From contig CM042181.1 in NCBI GenBank assembly GCA_023376005.1, positions 21,613,798-21,677,797 on the forward strand: a stretch of 64,000 nucleotides of DNA, in the 5' to 3' direction. The translations under genes were made by a program, and so were the position numbers. How positions within the stretch are numbered: the first letter of the stretch is position 1; every line of letters starts with the position of its first letter. Shown one piece after another: positions 9,761 through 19,897 of the stretch. Under the pieces are notes generated by a model, which was not told where the DNA came from, searched no databases, and worked only from the letters and a program-made list of their open reading frames with translations. This DNA is from Doryteuthis pealeii. Taxonomy: Eukaryota > Mollusca > Cephalopoda > Myopsida > Loliginidae.

Positions 9761-9782
9761 TGGCCTTTGACAAGGTGGATAC

Positions 9783-10280
9783 CAGGCCCCGACAATAACT
9801 TTTTTCATGACCGCCCTGAACAAAAATTATCAACCGTCCCGAATGGGGTTTGGACCGTCCCGAAATCAAAATATTTTTGTTTAATTCATTAGCATCATCT
9901 ATACTTGTCAGTCATCAGTAGCAGAATAACATGTAATAAAACATTAAGAAAAGCTGAAGCAGTTGACAGAAACATTTATTTATAATCAAGTAATAATAAA
10001 ACTAAAAAATTTATTCTATTTCCATCTTTATACGGACATTTTCCAATCATAAAAAAATATACCGTGTGACTGTGTCTATTTCTTCAGTGTTGTTGCCATT
10101 AGTAATTTTAAGTCTAGACCGTTTTTTGAGGTTAGTATTCGGGCAATCACTGGACGCCCAATATTGGAATGTAGTACTAACTTTTAGGAAACATTTTTAC
10201 CGTCCCCGGCAAACTGTCCTGAATGATGTATTGATCGTCCCAGATGTCATTTTTATCGACAGCGTTAATGTCGAGCTCTG
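9783..10280 (-). mobile_element. hAT-type non-autonomous transposon, copy 1
   Basis: Left end CAGGCCCCGACAATAAC and right end TTAATGTCGAGCTCTG form terminal inverted repeats of the CAGGGCTCGACATTAAC type. The flanks are GTGGATAC (9775-9782) and GTGGGTAC (10281-10288), an 8-bp duplication with one change. The inside is repetitive, with GTCC(C)G boxes near both ends and no transposase. Terminal CAGG and 8-bp duplications are typical of hAT. Confidence 0.85.
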
Positions 10281-10288
10281 GTGGGTAC

Positions 10289-10925
10289 AAAGCCACACTA
10301 TAAAATATATTCCAATAAGTATGTTGAGAATATAAAAAATGAATGTACTGGATTTTTAGAAGCATAAGAGGGTGATGCTATTAATAATTTGAAAGGGTTA
10401 ATGCTAAAGAAATACAGTTGACTTACCAATTTCGTCTAGCCCTATATTGTGTGTTTAAGATATATATATATAGCAACTAAGTCAATCACTGGCTTCTGGT
10501 TCAAAAAGTATGGGAGCTAATATTGAACAAAATTTTTTTTAGAGGTAAATATTTTTGTGCGTCAGGGACCCAGGACGCGTACCTATCAGCATCTCTGTAG
10601 ATATAATGATTTTTTCTCATGACTGACTCTATACTATATGGTATCTTATAAGGCAAGTCATGAGAAAATCTGATTTTCTGGTCCACTGACATTCGTGTGG
10701 GTCATAATACAGCAATCTTTAAAAATATTGGCTGCTTTCTCATGGGTTGGTGGGAGTTAAAATCTATGAATATAGATAAAGACATTGGAGAGAAAAAAAA
10801 AGAAAGAAGTTTTCGTGTTCAAACTCGTCTGTACATTTATGTACTTGAAAAATCTGTGATATCAAAATGAGATCAATTTTATTGGTTGTGGGAATTTAAA
10901 AAAGAAAAAAGAAAGTGTGTGTGTG
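10289..10925. other. Mixed non-genic interval with R4 scrap and hairpin
   Basis: CAGGACGCGTACCTATCAGCA near 10570 belongs to the R4 family. An inverted repeat (CTCATGACT / AGTCATGAG) spans 10615-10670. No gene. Confidence 0.5.
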
Positions 10926-10929
10926 TGGG

Positions 10930-11339
10930 GGGATGAGTAATTGAGAGAGAGAGAGAGAGTGTAAGAAAGAGAGAGAGTTTTAGAGAAAGAGAGTGAGTGG
11001 GTGTTAGAGATAGAAAGGATGTGGGTGCATGGGAGCAAGAGTGTTAGAGTGAGTGTCCATATTAGAATTGATGCTAGTGTGAGAGAGAGAGAGAGAGTGT
11101 ATGCAGAGAAGAGAGAGAGAGAGTGTGTATGCAGAGAGAGAGAGAGAGAGAGTGAGAGTGTATGCAGCAGAGAGAGAGAGAGAGAGAGAGAGTGGAGAGT
11201 GTATGCGAGAGAGAGCAAGAGAGAGAGAGTGTATGCAAGAGAGAGAGAGAGTGAGAGAGAGAGAGATGCAGAGAGAGAGAGAGTATGCAGAGAGAGAGAG
11301 AGAGAGTGTATGCAAGAGAGAGAGAGAGAGAGAGAGAGT

Positions 11340-11384
<45 letters not shown>

Positions 11385-11535
11385 GTATGTGTATGCAAGA
11401 GAGTGAGTGCGAGAGAAAGAGAGATGTACGAGATAGAGAGAGAGAGAGAGAGAGACAGAGACAATGAGTGTGTGTGAGAGAGAGATAGAGAGAGACAGAG
11501 ACATGAGAGAGAGAGAGAGACAGAGACGAATGAGT
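10930..11535. repeat. (GA)n microsatellite with GTGTATGCA interruptions
   Basis: 600 bp of GA interrupted by a recurring GTGTATGCA(A/G)-GAGA module. Frames on both strands read as Arg-Glu or Leu-Ser runs and are not genes. Confidence 0.95.
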
Positions 11536-11960
11536 GTGTAAGTAAATCTTAATAGACCTTTCCATCTTTTTCCAAGTCATTGTGAATTCATTTCTGAGCC
11601 AAGTCTCTCAGGACAAGCGACAGAGGAGGGGAAGGGGGAAGTGGCTGGTAGAGGAAGGAAGGGAGCCATGGTGGTGGTTGGGGGGGGTGTTGGTGGTTGG
11701 TCAGATGCCAAGTGACCAACTATAAAAATCAGGTCACATGAGAAGCCAATGGACCAATGAAGGAGATATTACATACTTTCATATAGCGTTACATAACAAG
11801 CATAAAGGTAATGCAGTCATTTGAATGGTCAAGGGTCAACACAAGGGTCAAGGGTCAACAGACAAGAAGACATTAATAGAGCCAAAAACATGAAAAAAGC
11901 TTTTTTGACACGCATATAAGCAGTGCATATGTCGAGCAAACAAGAAGATCCTTTTGTGAG
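11536..11960. other. Non-genic interval with clustered AGGTCA-like half-sites
   Basis: Mostly unremarkable. At 11826-11862 two pairs of GGTCA half-sites separated by a single A occur (TGGTCA-A-GGGTCA and GGGTCA-A-GGGTCA), the DR1 arrangement bound by some nuclear receptors. Function here is unknown. Confidence 0.45.
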
Positions 11961-11967
11961 CTCATAG

Positions 11968-12950
11968 CAGGGCTCAACATTAACGCCGTCCCGTCGTCTT
12001 GGGGACGATAAAAATTATATCCGGGACGATCAATACGTCATCCGGGACAGTTTGCCGGGGACGGTAAAAAATTTTCCTAAAAGTTAGTACTACATTCCAA
12101 TATTGGCTGTCCAGTGATTGCCCGAATGCTGACCTCAAAATGAGGCTACGGCACCGCAGGTCTATTCTCAAAGCCATGTAATGAATAATGGTGGAGGGAA
12201 TAGTTTAAAAGGACGGAATTATGTACTACTAACCCTTCCTTTCTCTTCCTTCTAAATCCTTAAACACTGTGTGAGGACAAAATTCTTTCATTTATGATTC
12301 ACAACCCAGTACGATAAAATTTACAAGTAAAAAAGGATTTTTTTAGCTCAAAACGCACTAGGAAATGGATTTTTTGTCCAAATATCAGAATTATCACTGC
12401 TTCAGCTTTTCTTAATGTTTTATTACATGTTATTATGCTACTGATGACTAACAAGTATAGATGATGCTAATGAATTAACTCTTAACATCCTGTTGAGAAT
12501 TTTCTAAGTTCAGAACCCCATTCCTATTCTGATCTATCAATAAATGGCTAAAAATGGCCTTTTCATTTAAAGTTACCTGTTATTTCCTAAAAAAAAAAAA
12601 AGACTTCTAAATATATTAAATATTACATTTAAACAAAGGCTATTGATTGGGTCAGATTAGGACCGAATTATCTACTACTAATCCTAATCAGGGTAACTAA
12701 GTAAAAAAGTATTTTTTAAAACTCAAAATGCACTAGGAAATGGATTTTTTGTCCAAATATCCAGAATTATCACTGCTTCAGTTTTTCTTAATGTTTTATT
12801 ACATGTTATTATGCTACTGATGACTGACAAGTATAGAGGATGCTAATGAATTAAACAAAAATATTTTGATTTCGGGATGGTCCAAACCTCATTTGGGACG
12901 GTCCAAACCCCATTTGGGACGGTCATGAAAAAAGTTAGTGTCGGGGCCTG
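11968..12950 (+). mobile_element. hAT-type element, enlarged copy 2
   Basis: Begins CAGGGCTCAACATTAACG and ends GTTAGTGTCGGGGCCTG. A perfect 8-bp target duplication, GCTCATAG, lies at 11960-11967 and 12951-12958. At 983 bp it is about twice the size of its relatives. A ~120-bp internal block (GGAAATGGATTTTTTGTCC to GATGCTAATGAATTA) is present twice, at ~12360 and ~12730. The two blocks are separated by sequence also found at 22752-22990. Confidence 0.9.
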
Positions 12951-13029
12951 GCTCATAGGAAAACTACAAACGGACAAAAGGAATGTATTCATGGAATTTA
13001 ATGTAGAAGCATTTTTCTGATACATAGTT

Positions 13030-13128
13030 TGGCTTGGTTGATTTAATGGCATGTCAATCCTTGTTGGGTTATTTTATGCTGCAGACGTTTTGTTCTATTT
13101 ATGCTCAATGGGTATTCAAATTTTTGGT
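13030..13128 (+). mobile_element. R1 repeat, 5' fragment
   Basis: TTGGTTGATTTAATGGCATG, CTTGTTGGGTTATTTTATGC and GGGTATTCAAA match the R1 head. The copy is interrupted by the MITE at 13137, and R1 head sequence resumes after it. Confidence 0.75.
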
Positions 13129-13136
13129 TAGGTGGT

Positions 13137-13587
13137 GGTAATTTTCACCTTTAGTTAGCTAAATTCCTAGCATAAAATTGTGTGTTCGTATTATCTGAAA
13201 TGAACTTAATTGTTATTAAGAACACATTTTATGATATTTTTGTGTTAAAGCATGCAGTTGTATTGTTTTCGAAAATTCCAAGATTTGTATATTTCGCACA
13301 GAGACTTTCAAAATGGCTACCGTCTTGTTTCAAAGTGAAAGTCAGTTGGCTAAATTCCTAGCATAAAATGATCTGAAATGAATTTAATTGTTATTAAGAA
13401 CACATTTTATGATATTTTTCTGTTAAACCATGCAGTTGTATTGTTTCCGAAAAAGTTTCCAAAATTTGTTTATTTTGCACGGAGACATTCAAAATAGTTA
13501 CCGGCTTGTTTCAAAGTGAAAGTCAGGGGAGGTTACTCTAATTGCCTTATTTCCTAGGAATTTAGCCAACTAAAGGTGAAAATTACC
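13137..13587. mobile_element. MITE with GGTAATTTTC termini
   Basis: Inverted ends GGTAATTTTCACCTTTAG and CTAAAGGTGAAAATTACC, flanked by TAGGTGGT (13129-13136) and TAGTTGGT (13588-13595), an 8-bp duplication with one change. Inside, a ~190-bp block (TTAAGAACACATTTTATG, CATGCAGTTGTATTG) is duplicated in tandem. Subterminal AAATTCCTAGCATAAAAT resembles that of the MITE at 41004, so the two may be related. No coding. Confidence 0.8.
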
Positions 13588-14050
13588 TAGTTGGTTGGAT
13601 TTTACGGCATGTCAAACCTTGTTGGGTTATTTTATGCTGAAGACATTTTGTTCTATTCATTCTAATGGGTATTCAACATTTTTGGTTGGTTGGTTGGATT
13701 TCACAGCATGTCAACCCTTGTTGGGTTATTTTATGCTGAAGACATTTTTTTCTATTTATGCTTGATGGGTATTCAATGTTTTTTTTAAAACACATTTTTT
13801 CTATTTAACCCATAAATAGGTCCCTAACTGGTACTACCACTCTGGGTCAGGGTGGACCTGGGAGTAATGGCAATGAAGGGGTACTACACATTCCCAGAAC
13901 TCCAAAATTGAAACTTCACCACTAGATGCAGTTTAACATCATACCCAGGACACTAAGACCCTCAGCCACTGCCTTCTAGCACATATATGATAAAAAGGGA
14001 CGGGGCTTGCCATGCAATAGGGTTAGGATAATCATATATGTGCTAGTAGG
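13588..14050 (+). mobile_element. R1 repeat, partial, with duplicated head
   Basis: The R1 head occurs twice (13597 and 13683), and the body continues to ATCATATATGTGCTAG. The 3' third is missing and an S2 SINE follows at once. Confidence 0.8.
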
Positions 14051-14051
14051 A

Positions 14052-14326
14052 AGTGCGTAGTGTAATGGTTAAAGTCATGGGAAATGGACTCGTCACCCCG
14101 AGTTCAAATCCTGGACGTGGTAATTGCATTTTACTTAGCGCTAATACTTTTGGGAAAGGTATGAATTCTACTCTCCCTCCAACTATGGGTAAATAGTAGG
14201 GCAGACTGGGCTCTTTAACTTTGGTTAGGCAACCAGTCTAGGAGAAGGAAAACTCTGAATTCAAACCTGTGGAACTCTGCTTAAGAAATTGACCTTGTGT
14301 CGCATCCTGCTCGTGCGGAGGGGTTG
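14052..14326 (+). mobile_element. tRNA-derived SINE, family S2
   Basis: The head contains an A-box-like TAGTGTAATGGTTAAAGTC and a B box GAGTTCAAATCCTGG. The body has CTTTTGGGAAAGGTATGAAT, GTAGGGCAGACTGGGC and GTCTAGGAGAAGGAAAACTC. The inverse copy at 19700 and a diverged piece at 53975-54100 belong to the same family. Confidence 0.85.

Positions 14327-14374
<48 letters not shown>
14327..14374. repeat. (TG)n(TA)n microsatellite
   Basis: Follows the SINE tail directly and runs into a Helitron remnant. Confidence 0.95.
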
Positions 14375-14376
<2 letters not shown>

Positions 14377-14838
14377 TATATTAAGTCACAATTCCCTTAG
14401 TTATTGACGTCACATTCACCATGACTTTAATTTTATTTAAACCTCAATTATTGATAAAATTGTTATACCTTATCAATACTGTTGGATTATTCTACATACT
14501 AATATATTTATATATTCAATAAAATAGCGGTTTACAGTGTGAACGAGAAGGCTAATTTGCATATGATATTAAGAATTTGATTTTAATAAATATATGCTTA
14601 TATTATTGATTTCTAATTGGTCTTACGAATCCGAGCAAATCTCTGGATAATCTTAAAAGAATCCATAAACACGAAAGAACTGTAATTTCATAATCTAACT
14701 AACTAAATAAATAAATAAAATGAAGACGGGAGTGATGGAAAATAGAGTTAGATTTAAATCTATTCTTCGATTATACCCCCCTCAGGAACAATATTTTTAC
14801 ATCAAAACCTAATACTTGCACCTGCATATATTTGCTAG
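14375..14838 (+). mobile_element. Helitron family H1 remnant
   Basis: Diverged copy in plus orientation. It shares TTCCCTTAGTTATTGAC, TTATTTAAACCTCAATTATT and the terminal ATATATTTGCTAG with 4634-5293. The 5' start is lost and the 3' hairpin is broken (GCACCTGCAT). The CTAG end is at 14835-14838, followed by T. Confidence 0.7.
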
Positions 14839-14924
14839 TATATATATATAATATAAGTGCTTAATTGAGTCGTACCTGAAAAAATTAATTAATAATGAAT
14901 TATACCTATTAAATATGGATATAT

Positions 14925-14961
14925 CTCTGTATTACTTTCGGCCTATTACTCATCAGCAGAA
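14925..14961 (-). ncRNA. Decayed hammerhead ribozyme
   Basis: Minus strand has CUGAUGA (14950-14956), GAAA (14936-14939) and a stem I of UUCUG with CAGAG. The 5' half of stem II (GGCC in the sister at 15033) is lost, so stem II cannot form. It is the inverted partner of 15033 within a fold-back of ~14851-15175. Confidence 0.6.
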
Positions 14962-15032
14962 TAAATCTAAGAAGTTCGTTTAGTGTTTATGAGATCGGCC
15001 TGTCAGCTTTTTTCAAAATATCTGATCTATAG

Positions 15033-15074
15033 CTCTGCTGATGAGGCCTAATAGGCCGAAATGTACATACAGAG
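15033..15074 (+). ncRNA. Hammerhead ribozyme, canonical core
   Basis: Stem I is CTCTG 15033-15037 with CAGAG 15070-15074, five pairs. CTGATGA is 15038-15044. Stem II GGCCT-AAT-AGGCC (15045-15057) starts directly after the core with no extra base. GAAA is 15058-15061, then TGTACA, TA and the predicted cut after A15069. Identical core at 38621. About 50 bp upstream, ATCGGCCTGTCAGC is a scrap of the tRNA-like head seen intact at 38541 and 43400. Confidence 0.85.
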
Positions 15075-15195
15075 ATTGATTTTTATTTGTTTAGCCATAA
15101 ATTTAATAGGTATTCCCGTAATTCATTATTAATTAATTTTCAAATTAGGTACGACTCCAATTAAGCACTTATTCTCCCAAAAATTATCGGCAAAA

Positions 15196-15199
<4 letters not shown>

Positions 15200-15232
<33 letters not shown>
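15200..15232. repeat. (TA)n microsatellite
   Basis: Right border of the hammerhead fold-back. Confidence 0.95.
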
Positions 15233-15234
<2 letters not shown>

Positions 15235-15283
15235 CTATTGACGTGACTAACAGATTGATTGAAGGAGGTCACTTATTTAGGCT

Positions 15284-15447
15284 ACATGGACAAAGTAGAG
15301 TGTTGCATGTCATGGACAGCTCAGCCACCAGGATTCCATCCTTAAGCATCAGAAGTCGCCACCCACAAGACCAACAGGGTGCTCCATTGGCCGTGGGGGT
15401 CAGAGGTGTAGTCTGTATATTCTTCTGCCCCAGCTGACAAGGTGAGA
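15284..15447 (+). mobile_element. R1 repeat, 3' fragment
   Basis: GAGTGTTGCATGTCATGGAC, CATCCTTAAGCATC and the GACAAGGTG end match R1 from its last 160 bp. Confidence 0.75.
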
Positions 15448-16066
15448 GAGGCCCAAGTGGTTACCCATCTAAATACTGGACATGCTGATTGTTGCTTAAC
15501 TTCAGTGATCTAGCAGAACCAGTCTTTAAAGTTTGACTTTACTAATCATCAAATGAATGTTAAAAAATAATCTTTTATCGACTAAGTAAATTTTTTTTGG
15601 GGGAGGCCTAAGTTTACCCATCTAAATACTGGACATGCTGATTGTTGCTTAACTTCAGTGATCTAGCAGAACCATCTTTAAAGTTTGACTTTACTAATCA
15701 TCAAATGAATGTTAAAAAATAATCTTTTATCGACTAAGTAAATTTTTTTGGGGGGAGGCCTAAGTGGTTACCCATCTAAATACTGGACATGCTGATTGTT
15801 GCTTAACTTCAGTGATCTAGCAGAACCATCTTTAAAGTTTGACTTTACTAATCATCAAATGAATGTTAAAAAATAATCTTTTATCGACTAAGTAAATTTT
15901 TTTGGGGGGAGGCCTAAGTGGTTACCCATCTAAATACTGGACATGCTGATTGTTGCTTAACTTCAGTGATCTAGCAGAACCAGTCTTTAAAGTTTGACTT
16001 TACTAATCATCAAATGAATGTTAAAAAATAATCTTTTATCGACTAAGTAAATTTTTTTTTTTTTTT
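15448..16066. repeat. ~154-bp tandem repeat, four units
   Basis: Units begin with GAGGCC(T/C)AAG at 15448, 15603, 15755 and 15909. Each holds CTGGACATGCTGATTGTTGC and ends in a poly-T/poly-G junction. Units are almost identical. Homopolymer length is the main variation. Confidence 0.9.
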
Positions 16067-16075
16067 TGGGGGGGG

Positions 16076-16380
16076 GGTTATTTCCTAGTTGAGTAACATA
16101 TTACAGGGTGACCCAGAAAAAACAGAACCCAATTTATTTATTTATTTTACCATTAAACTAACCCTAAACCCCAACCTACCCCCCTAGTTGAGTAACATAA
16201 TATTACAGGGTGACCCAGAAAAAACAGAAGCCACAAATTTGGTAATAAAATTGTTAATTTTAATTTTATCTTTTTTTTTAAAAGTTTAGGGTTAGGGTTT
16301 AGGGTTATTTTAATGGGAAAATAAATAATTTGGGTTCTGTTTTTTCTGAGTCACTCATGTTACTCAACTAGGAAATAACC
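16076..16380. mobile_element. Palindromic MITE (GGTTATTTCCTAG ends)
   Basis: Ends GGTTATTTCCTAGTTGAGTA and TACTCAACTAGGAAATAACC are perfect inverses. Just inside is CAGGGTGACCCAGAAAAAAC, reminiscent of some mariner-type termini. The left arm is partly duplicated. The centre carries a short TTAGGGTTAGGGTTTAGGG string. No coding. Superfamily uncertain. Confidence 0.75.
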
Positions 16381-16404
16381 TTTTTTTAAATTCTGACGCT
16401 GATA

Positions 16405-16510
16405 GTGCCATGTTGATCGATTGGTTGGATTTTATGGCATGTCAACCTTTTCCCATCATGATAAACTTAACACCACAAGTGCTTATATATATATATATAT
16501 ATATACGAGA
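16405..16510 (+). mobile_element. R1 head scrap and (TA)n
   Basis: TTGGTTGGATTTTATGGCAT and CATGTCAACC match the R1 start. A TA run at 16485-16504 follows. Confidence 0.6.
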
Positions 16511-16759
16511 ATGGATGGTCATAGAGTTAGTATTCTTAATTTATAAAGATTATCTAATCTACAGAAAAAAAAAAAAAAAGGTTGGAAGAAAGAGGTTATT
16601 GAAAGATCAGTAATCGTAGATCACCTGACCCTTCATGGTTTCTTACGCACGATAAGTTGATTGTTGCCTGGTAACAAGCAATACATAGCAACTAAGACTG
16701 TTATTTTATGATCTTTTAAAAACATACAATGAAGGAAGTAATATTTGCTCACAATCCTA

Positions 16760-16975
16760 CTTATGGGTCTAATCCCAAACATGAATACCCCCCACAAAAT
16801 GGAGGTAACCCCCCCCCCCCAAGGCTTGTCCTGCATTTGGTAGCAAGGCTCCAGTTCTAGAGCTCCAAGTGTACAGTACATCTTCATTGTCATTATTTCC
16901 AGGTTCACTCTGACCTGGAGTAGTGGTACGTGTTAGGGTCCCATCTAGGGATCAAAAGTTCTATTTGAAAATTAT
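16760..16975 (-). mobile_element. R1 repeat fragment
   Basis: Inverse of the R1 middle: GGTTCACTCTGACCTGGAGT and TTAGGGTCCCATCTAGGG are recognisable. The left part is diverged and holds a C-run at 16810. Confidence 0.7.
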
Positions 16976-16999
16976 TCATATTTGATAGGAACACTTGGT

Positions 17000-17582
17000 T
17001 TGTTTGTTTAGTTTGTTTTGTTTTACGGCATACCAAGCTCGGTGGGTCATTTAATGCCGACAAAGTTGTGAAATAAATTCATTCTTAATGCATAATACAA
17101 TTTTGTTTAAAAACTCATGTTTTTCTATTTAACCCATAGATGGGACCCTAACAGGTACTACCACTCCAGGTCAGAGTGGACCAGGGAGCAATGGTGATGA
17201 AGGGGTGCTCCACATTCCCCAAACCTCCATAACTGGAACTTCACCATCAGATAGAGTTTAACGTCATTCCCAGGACATGTAGACCTCAGCCACCGCCTTC
17301 TAGCACCCATATGATAAAAGGATTAGGGCTTGCCATAAGGGCAATAGGATTGGGGCAATCATATAGGTACTAGGGCTTGGCCAGCCGATTGATCGGAGGG
17401 GGCCTTTCTGACCGCCCGTCTAGCCCCCAAAAAGCCTAAAATGGAATATTGCAAGTCATGGACTGCTCAGCCACCTGGGTTCTATCCTTAAGCATCACAG
17501 GTCATCACCCACAGACAACAGGTGGCCCCATTGGGGGAGTCTTACCCTCTGCAGAGGTGCAGTTGGTGCATTCTAACAAATT
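17000..17582 (+). mobile_element. R1 repeat, near full length
   Basis: All R1 marks are in order, from GTTTTACGGCATACCAAGCT to the GGTGCATTCTAAC end. Diverged by scattered substitutions. Confidence 0.85.
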
Positions 17583-17816
17583 TTTTTGTATTAAGAATAG
17601 TTATTTGAAATCATAATTGTGTATAAAATATTAGTATTAGATAGGAATACATGAAACCATACACCTGTTTACAAATTATGTTTTAGATAGGAATACCTGA
17701 AGCTAATATAACTGTGTACGAAAACACTTAGATACTTCACAAAAAAATGTAAATAAAAATGCACTATGAATGCAATTCCCTAACCTCTGGGCACAAAATA
17801 ATCCTAGATGGGCAGT
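17583..17816. other. Interspersed A/T-rich spacer
   Basis: Short near-repeats (AGATAGGAATACATGAAACC / AGATAGGAATACCTGAAGC) that also occur in the 182-bp array downstream. No gene. Confidence 0.5.
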
Positions 17817-17841
17817 GATGCCGATAGCTTTTTGATTTAGT
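17817..17841 (+). mobile_element. R4 repeat, left part, split by hAT
   Basis: GATGCCGATAGCTTTTTGAT matches the start of R4 at 55850. It is interrupted by the hAT at 17842 and continues at 18222. Confidence 0.75.
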
Positions 17842-18221
17842 CAGGCCCCGACACTAACTTTTTTCATGACCGTCCCGAACAAAAATTATCAACCGTCCCA
17901 AATGAGGTTTGGACCGTCCCGAAATCAAAATATTTTTGTTTTAATTCATTAGCATCATAATAACATGTAATAAAACATTAAGAAAAACTGAAGCAGTGAT
18001 AATTCTAGATATTTGGACAAAAAATCCATTTCCTAGTGCATTTTGAGCTAAAAAAAATCCTTTTTTTACTTCAAGTTACCCAATTTTCATGTAATCATTG
18101 GTTTCTTTTTTCGGAAAGGACATGCTGAACCTTTGGAAATTTTTATCATCCCCAGCAAACTGTCCCTGATCACATATTGATCATCCCCAGGACGATGGGA
18201 CAGCGTTAATGTCGAGCCCTG
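17842..18221 (-). mobile_element. hAT-type element, copy 3
   Basis: 380-bp copy from CAGGCCCCGACACTAAC to GTCGAGCCCTG, with a perfect 8-bp duplication GATTTAGT at 17834-17841 and 18222-18229. The paralogous R4 at 55850 reads AATTTAGTGTATCC with no insert, which serves as an empty site. Confidence 0.9.
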
Positions 18222-18229
18222 GATTTAGT

Positions 18230-18420
18230 GCATCCTGGATGCAAATATTTGCTTTGAATGAGTCCCCGGAAAAATTCATGGGTCCCAATTAAAGTTTCTT
18301 AATACATTGTAGGTTTTACCTATCTGGGGAAACAAGTAAAGTGATCTAACTCCTACCTTGTAACCTATCCTGTGTAATTAATTTCTAAGAAATTATGGAA
18401 ATGTATTTACAGTTGGCTTG
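18230..18420 (+). mobile_element. R4 repeat, right part
   Basis: GAATGAGTCCCCGG, GGGTCCCAATTAAAGTTTC, CCTACCTTGTAACC and TTTACAGTTGGCTTGAAA follow in the order seen at 55870-56060. Its end merges into the 182-bp array. Confidence 0.75.
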
Positions 18421-19040
18421 AAACGGTGAGGGAAGAAAAAAGAAAAAGAAAAACACTGGGATGCATGGATATGATTTTACTGCATCCTTTTAGATTTTGT
18501 GTGCTAGGGACGTAAGATGTATACCTATCAGCATTTCTGGATAGAAATACCTGAAGCTAATATAACTGTGTACAAAAACACTTAGAAATGTATTTACAGT
18601 TGGCTTGAAACGGTGAGGGAAGAAAAAAGAAAAACACTGGGATGCATGGATATGATTTTACTGCATCCTTTTAGATTTTTGTGTGCTAGGGACGTAAGAT
18701 GTATACCTATCAGCATTTCTGGATAGAAATACCTGAAGCTAATATAACTGTGTACAAAAACACTTAGAAATGTATTTACAGTTGGCTTGAAACGGTGAGG
18801 GAAGAAAAAAGAAAAACACTGGGATGCATGGATATGATTTTACTGCATCCTTTTAGATTTTTGTGTGCTAGGGACGTAAGATGTATACCTATCAGCATTT
18901 CTGGATAGAAATACCTGAAGCTAATATAACTGTGTACAAAAACACTTAGAAATGTATTTACAGTTGGCTTGAAACGGTGAGGGAAGAAAAAAGAAAAACA
19001 CTGGGATGCATGGATATGATTTTACTGCATCCTTTTAGAA
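18405..19040. repeat. 182-bp tandem repeat, ~3.5 units
   Basis: GTATTTACAGTTGGCTTG starts units near 18405, 18589, 18771 and 18952. Each unit is made from the right end of R4 (GGGATGCATGGATATGATT, GTGCTAGGGACGTAAGATG). The array therefore arose by amplification of an R4 segment. Confidence 0.9.
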
Positions 19041-19205
19041 AAATGTAAATAAAAATGCACTATGTATGCAATTCCCTAACCCCTGGGCATAAAATAACCC
19101 TAGATGGGTTGATGTGCTATTAAAATCAATGAAGACACAATTAAATGCTAAAAAAACAAACAAACAAACAAACAAAAAACAAATTCTTTACCATTTATTC
19201 AAGAA

Positions 19206-19443
19206 TTAGAAGTGACTACCCGGCGTCTCCTGGGTAGAGGGGGGATTTTTTTAAAGTCTCACAGATCCATTATTACTTATAGCAATGAGATCCATAATTG
19301 ATTGCTCCATAAAAATCCCCCACGGAAATATATATAACAATATAGTAAGAAATTTCCATTCAATGATTTACAATTTTTTAAAAAATATATATATATATAT
19401 AAATGATGCAATTAATTCAATTAATCAATTTCAAAGCGAACAA

Positions 19444-19474
<31 letters not shown>

Positions 19475-19694
19475 GAAAAAGAAAAAAAAAGATAAACAAA
19501 ATAACATGCAAATGACTTTCCCTTCTGTTACTTTTCAAATTTGAATTTTTAAATATCTTCCTAAATATAAATAAAATTTTTGCTCAAAAACCAAGCCTTG
19601 GTGATATCTAATGTGTACATATATTTACTTTGTTAATTGTTTTATTTTTGAAGTTTCCTCCGGACATACAGATTCACACAACTGCCCTTTATAT
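19206..19694 (-). mobile_element. Non-autonomous Helitron, family H2, copy 1
   Basis: On the minus strand the 3' end has a hairpin around ACCCAGGAGACGCCGGGT, then a short spacer and CTAA before T. The 5' side ends near 19694 at CATATATAAAGGGCAG. Inside, TCACAGATCCATTATTAC resembles a S3 SINE head. Long A-runs at 19440-19495. Confidence 0.7.
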
Positions 19695-19699
19695 ATGTA

Positions 19700-19897
19700 T
19701 ATATTACAGAGTTTTCCTTCTCCTAGACTAGAAGCCCAGTCTGCCCTACTATTTACTCATAGCTAGAGGGAGAGTAGTTGGATTCATACCTTTCCCAAGA
19801 GTATTAGTGCTATCTGAACCGTAGCTTTGTCCAGGATTTGAACTCTGTTCGACAAGTCAATTTCCTACGACTCTAACCATTACGTTACGCACCTCCA
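19700..19897 (-). mobile_element. tRNA-derived SINE, family S2
   Basis: Inverse copy of 14052. It carries GAGTTTTCCTTCTCCTAGAC, CCAGTCTGCCCTACTATTTA, the B box (CCAGGATTTGAACTC on the plus strand) and an A-box region ACTCTAACCATTACG. The head ends near 19897. Confidence 0.8.

Noticed and set aside
9898..9915. CTGATGACTGAC-type strings in hAT elements
   Set aside because: They recur as part of the hAT interior, without GAAA or helices, so they are not ribozymes.
10862..11580. Several overlapping frames of 150-200 codons
   Set aside because: All are translations of the (GA)n array in different frames and strands.
16283..16310. Interstitial telomere
   Set aside because: Only a few degenerate TTAGGG units, inside a MITE.
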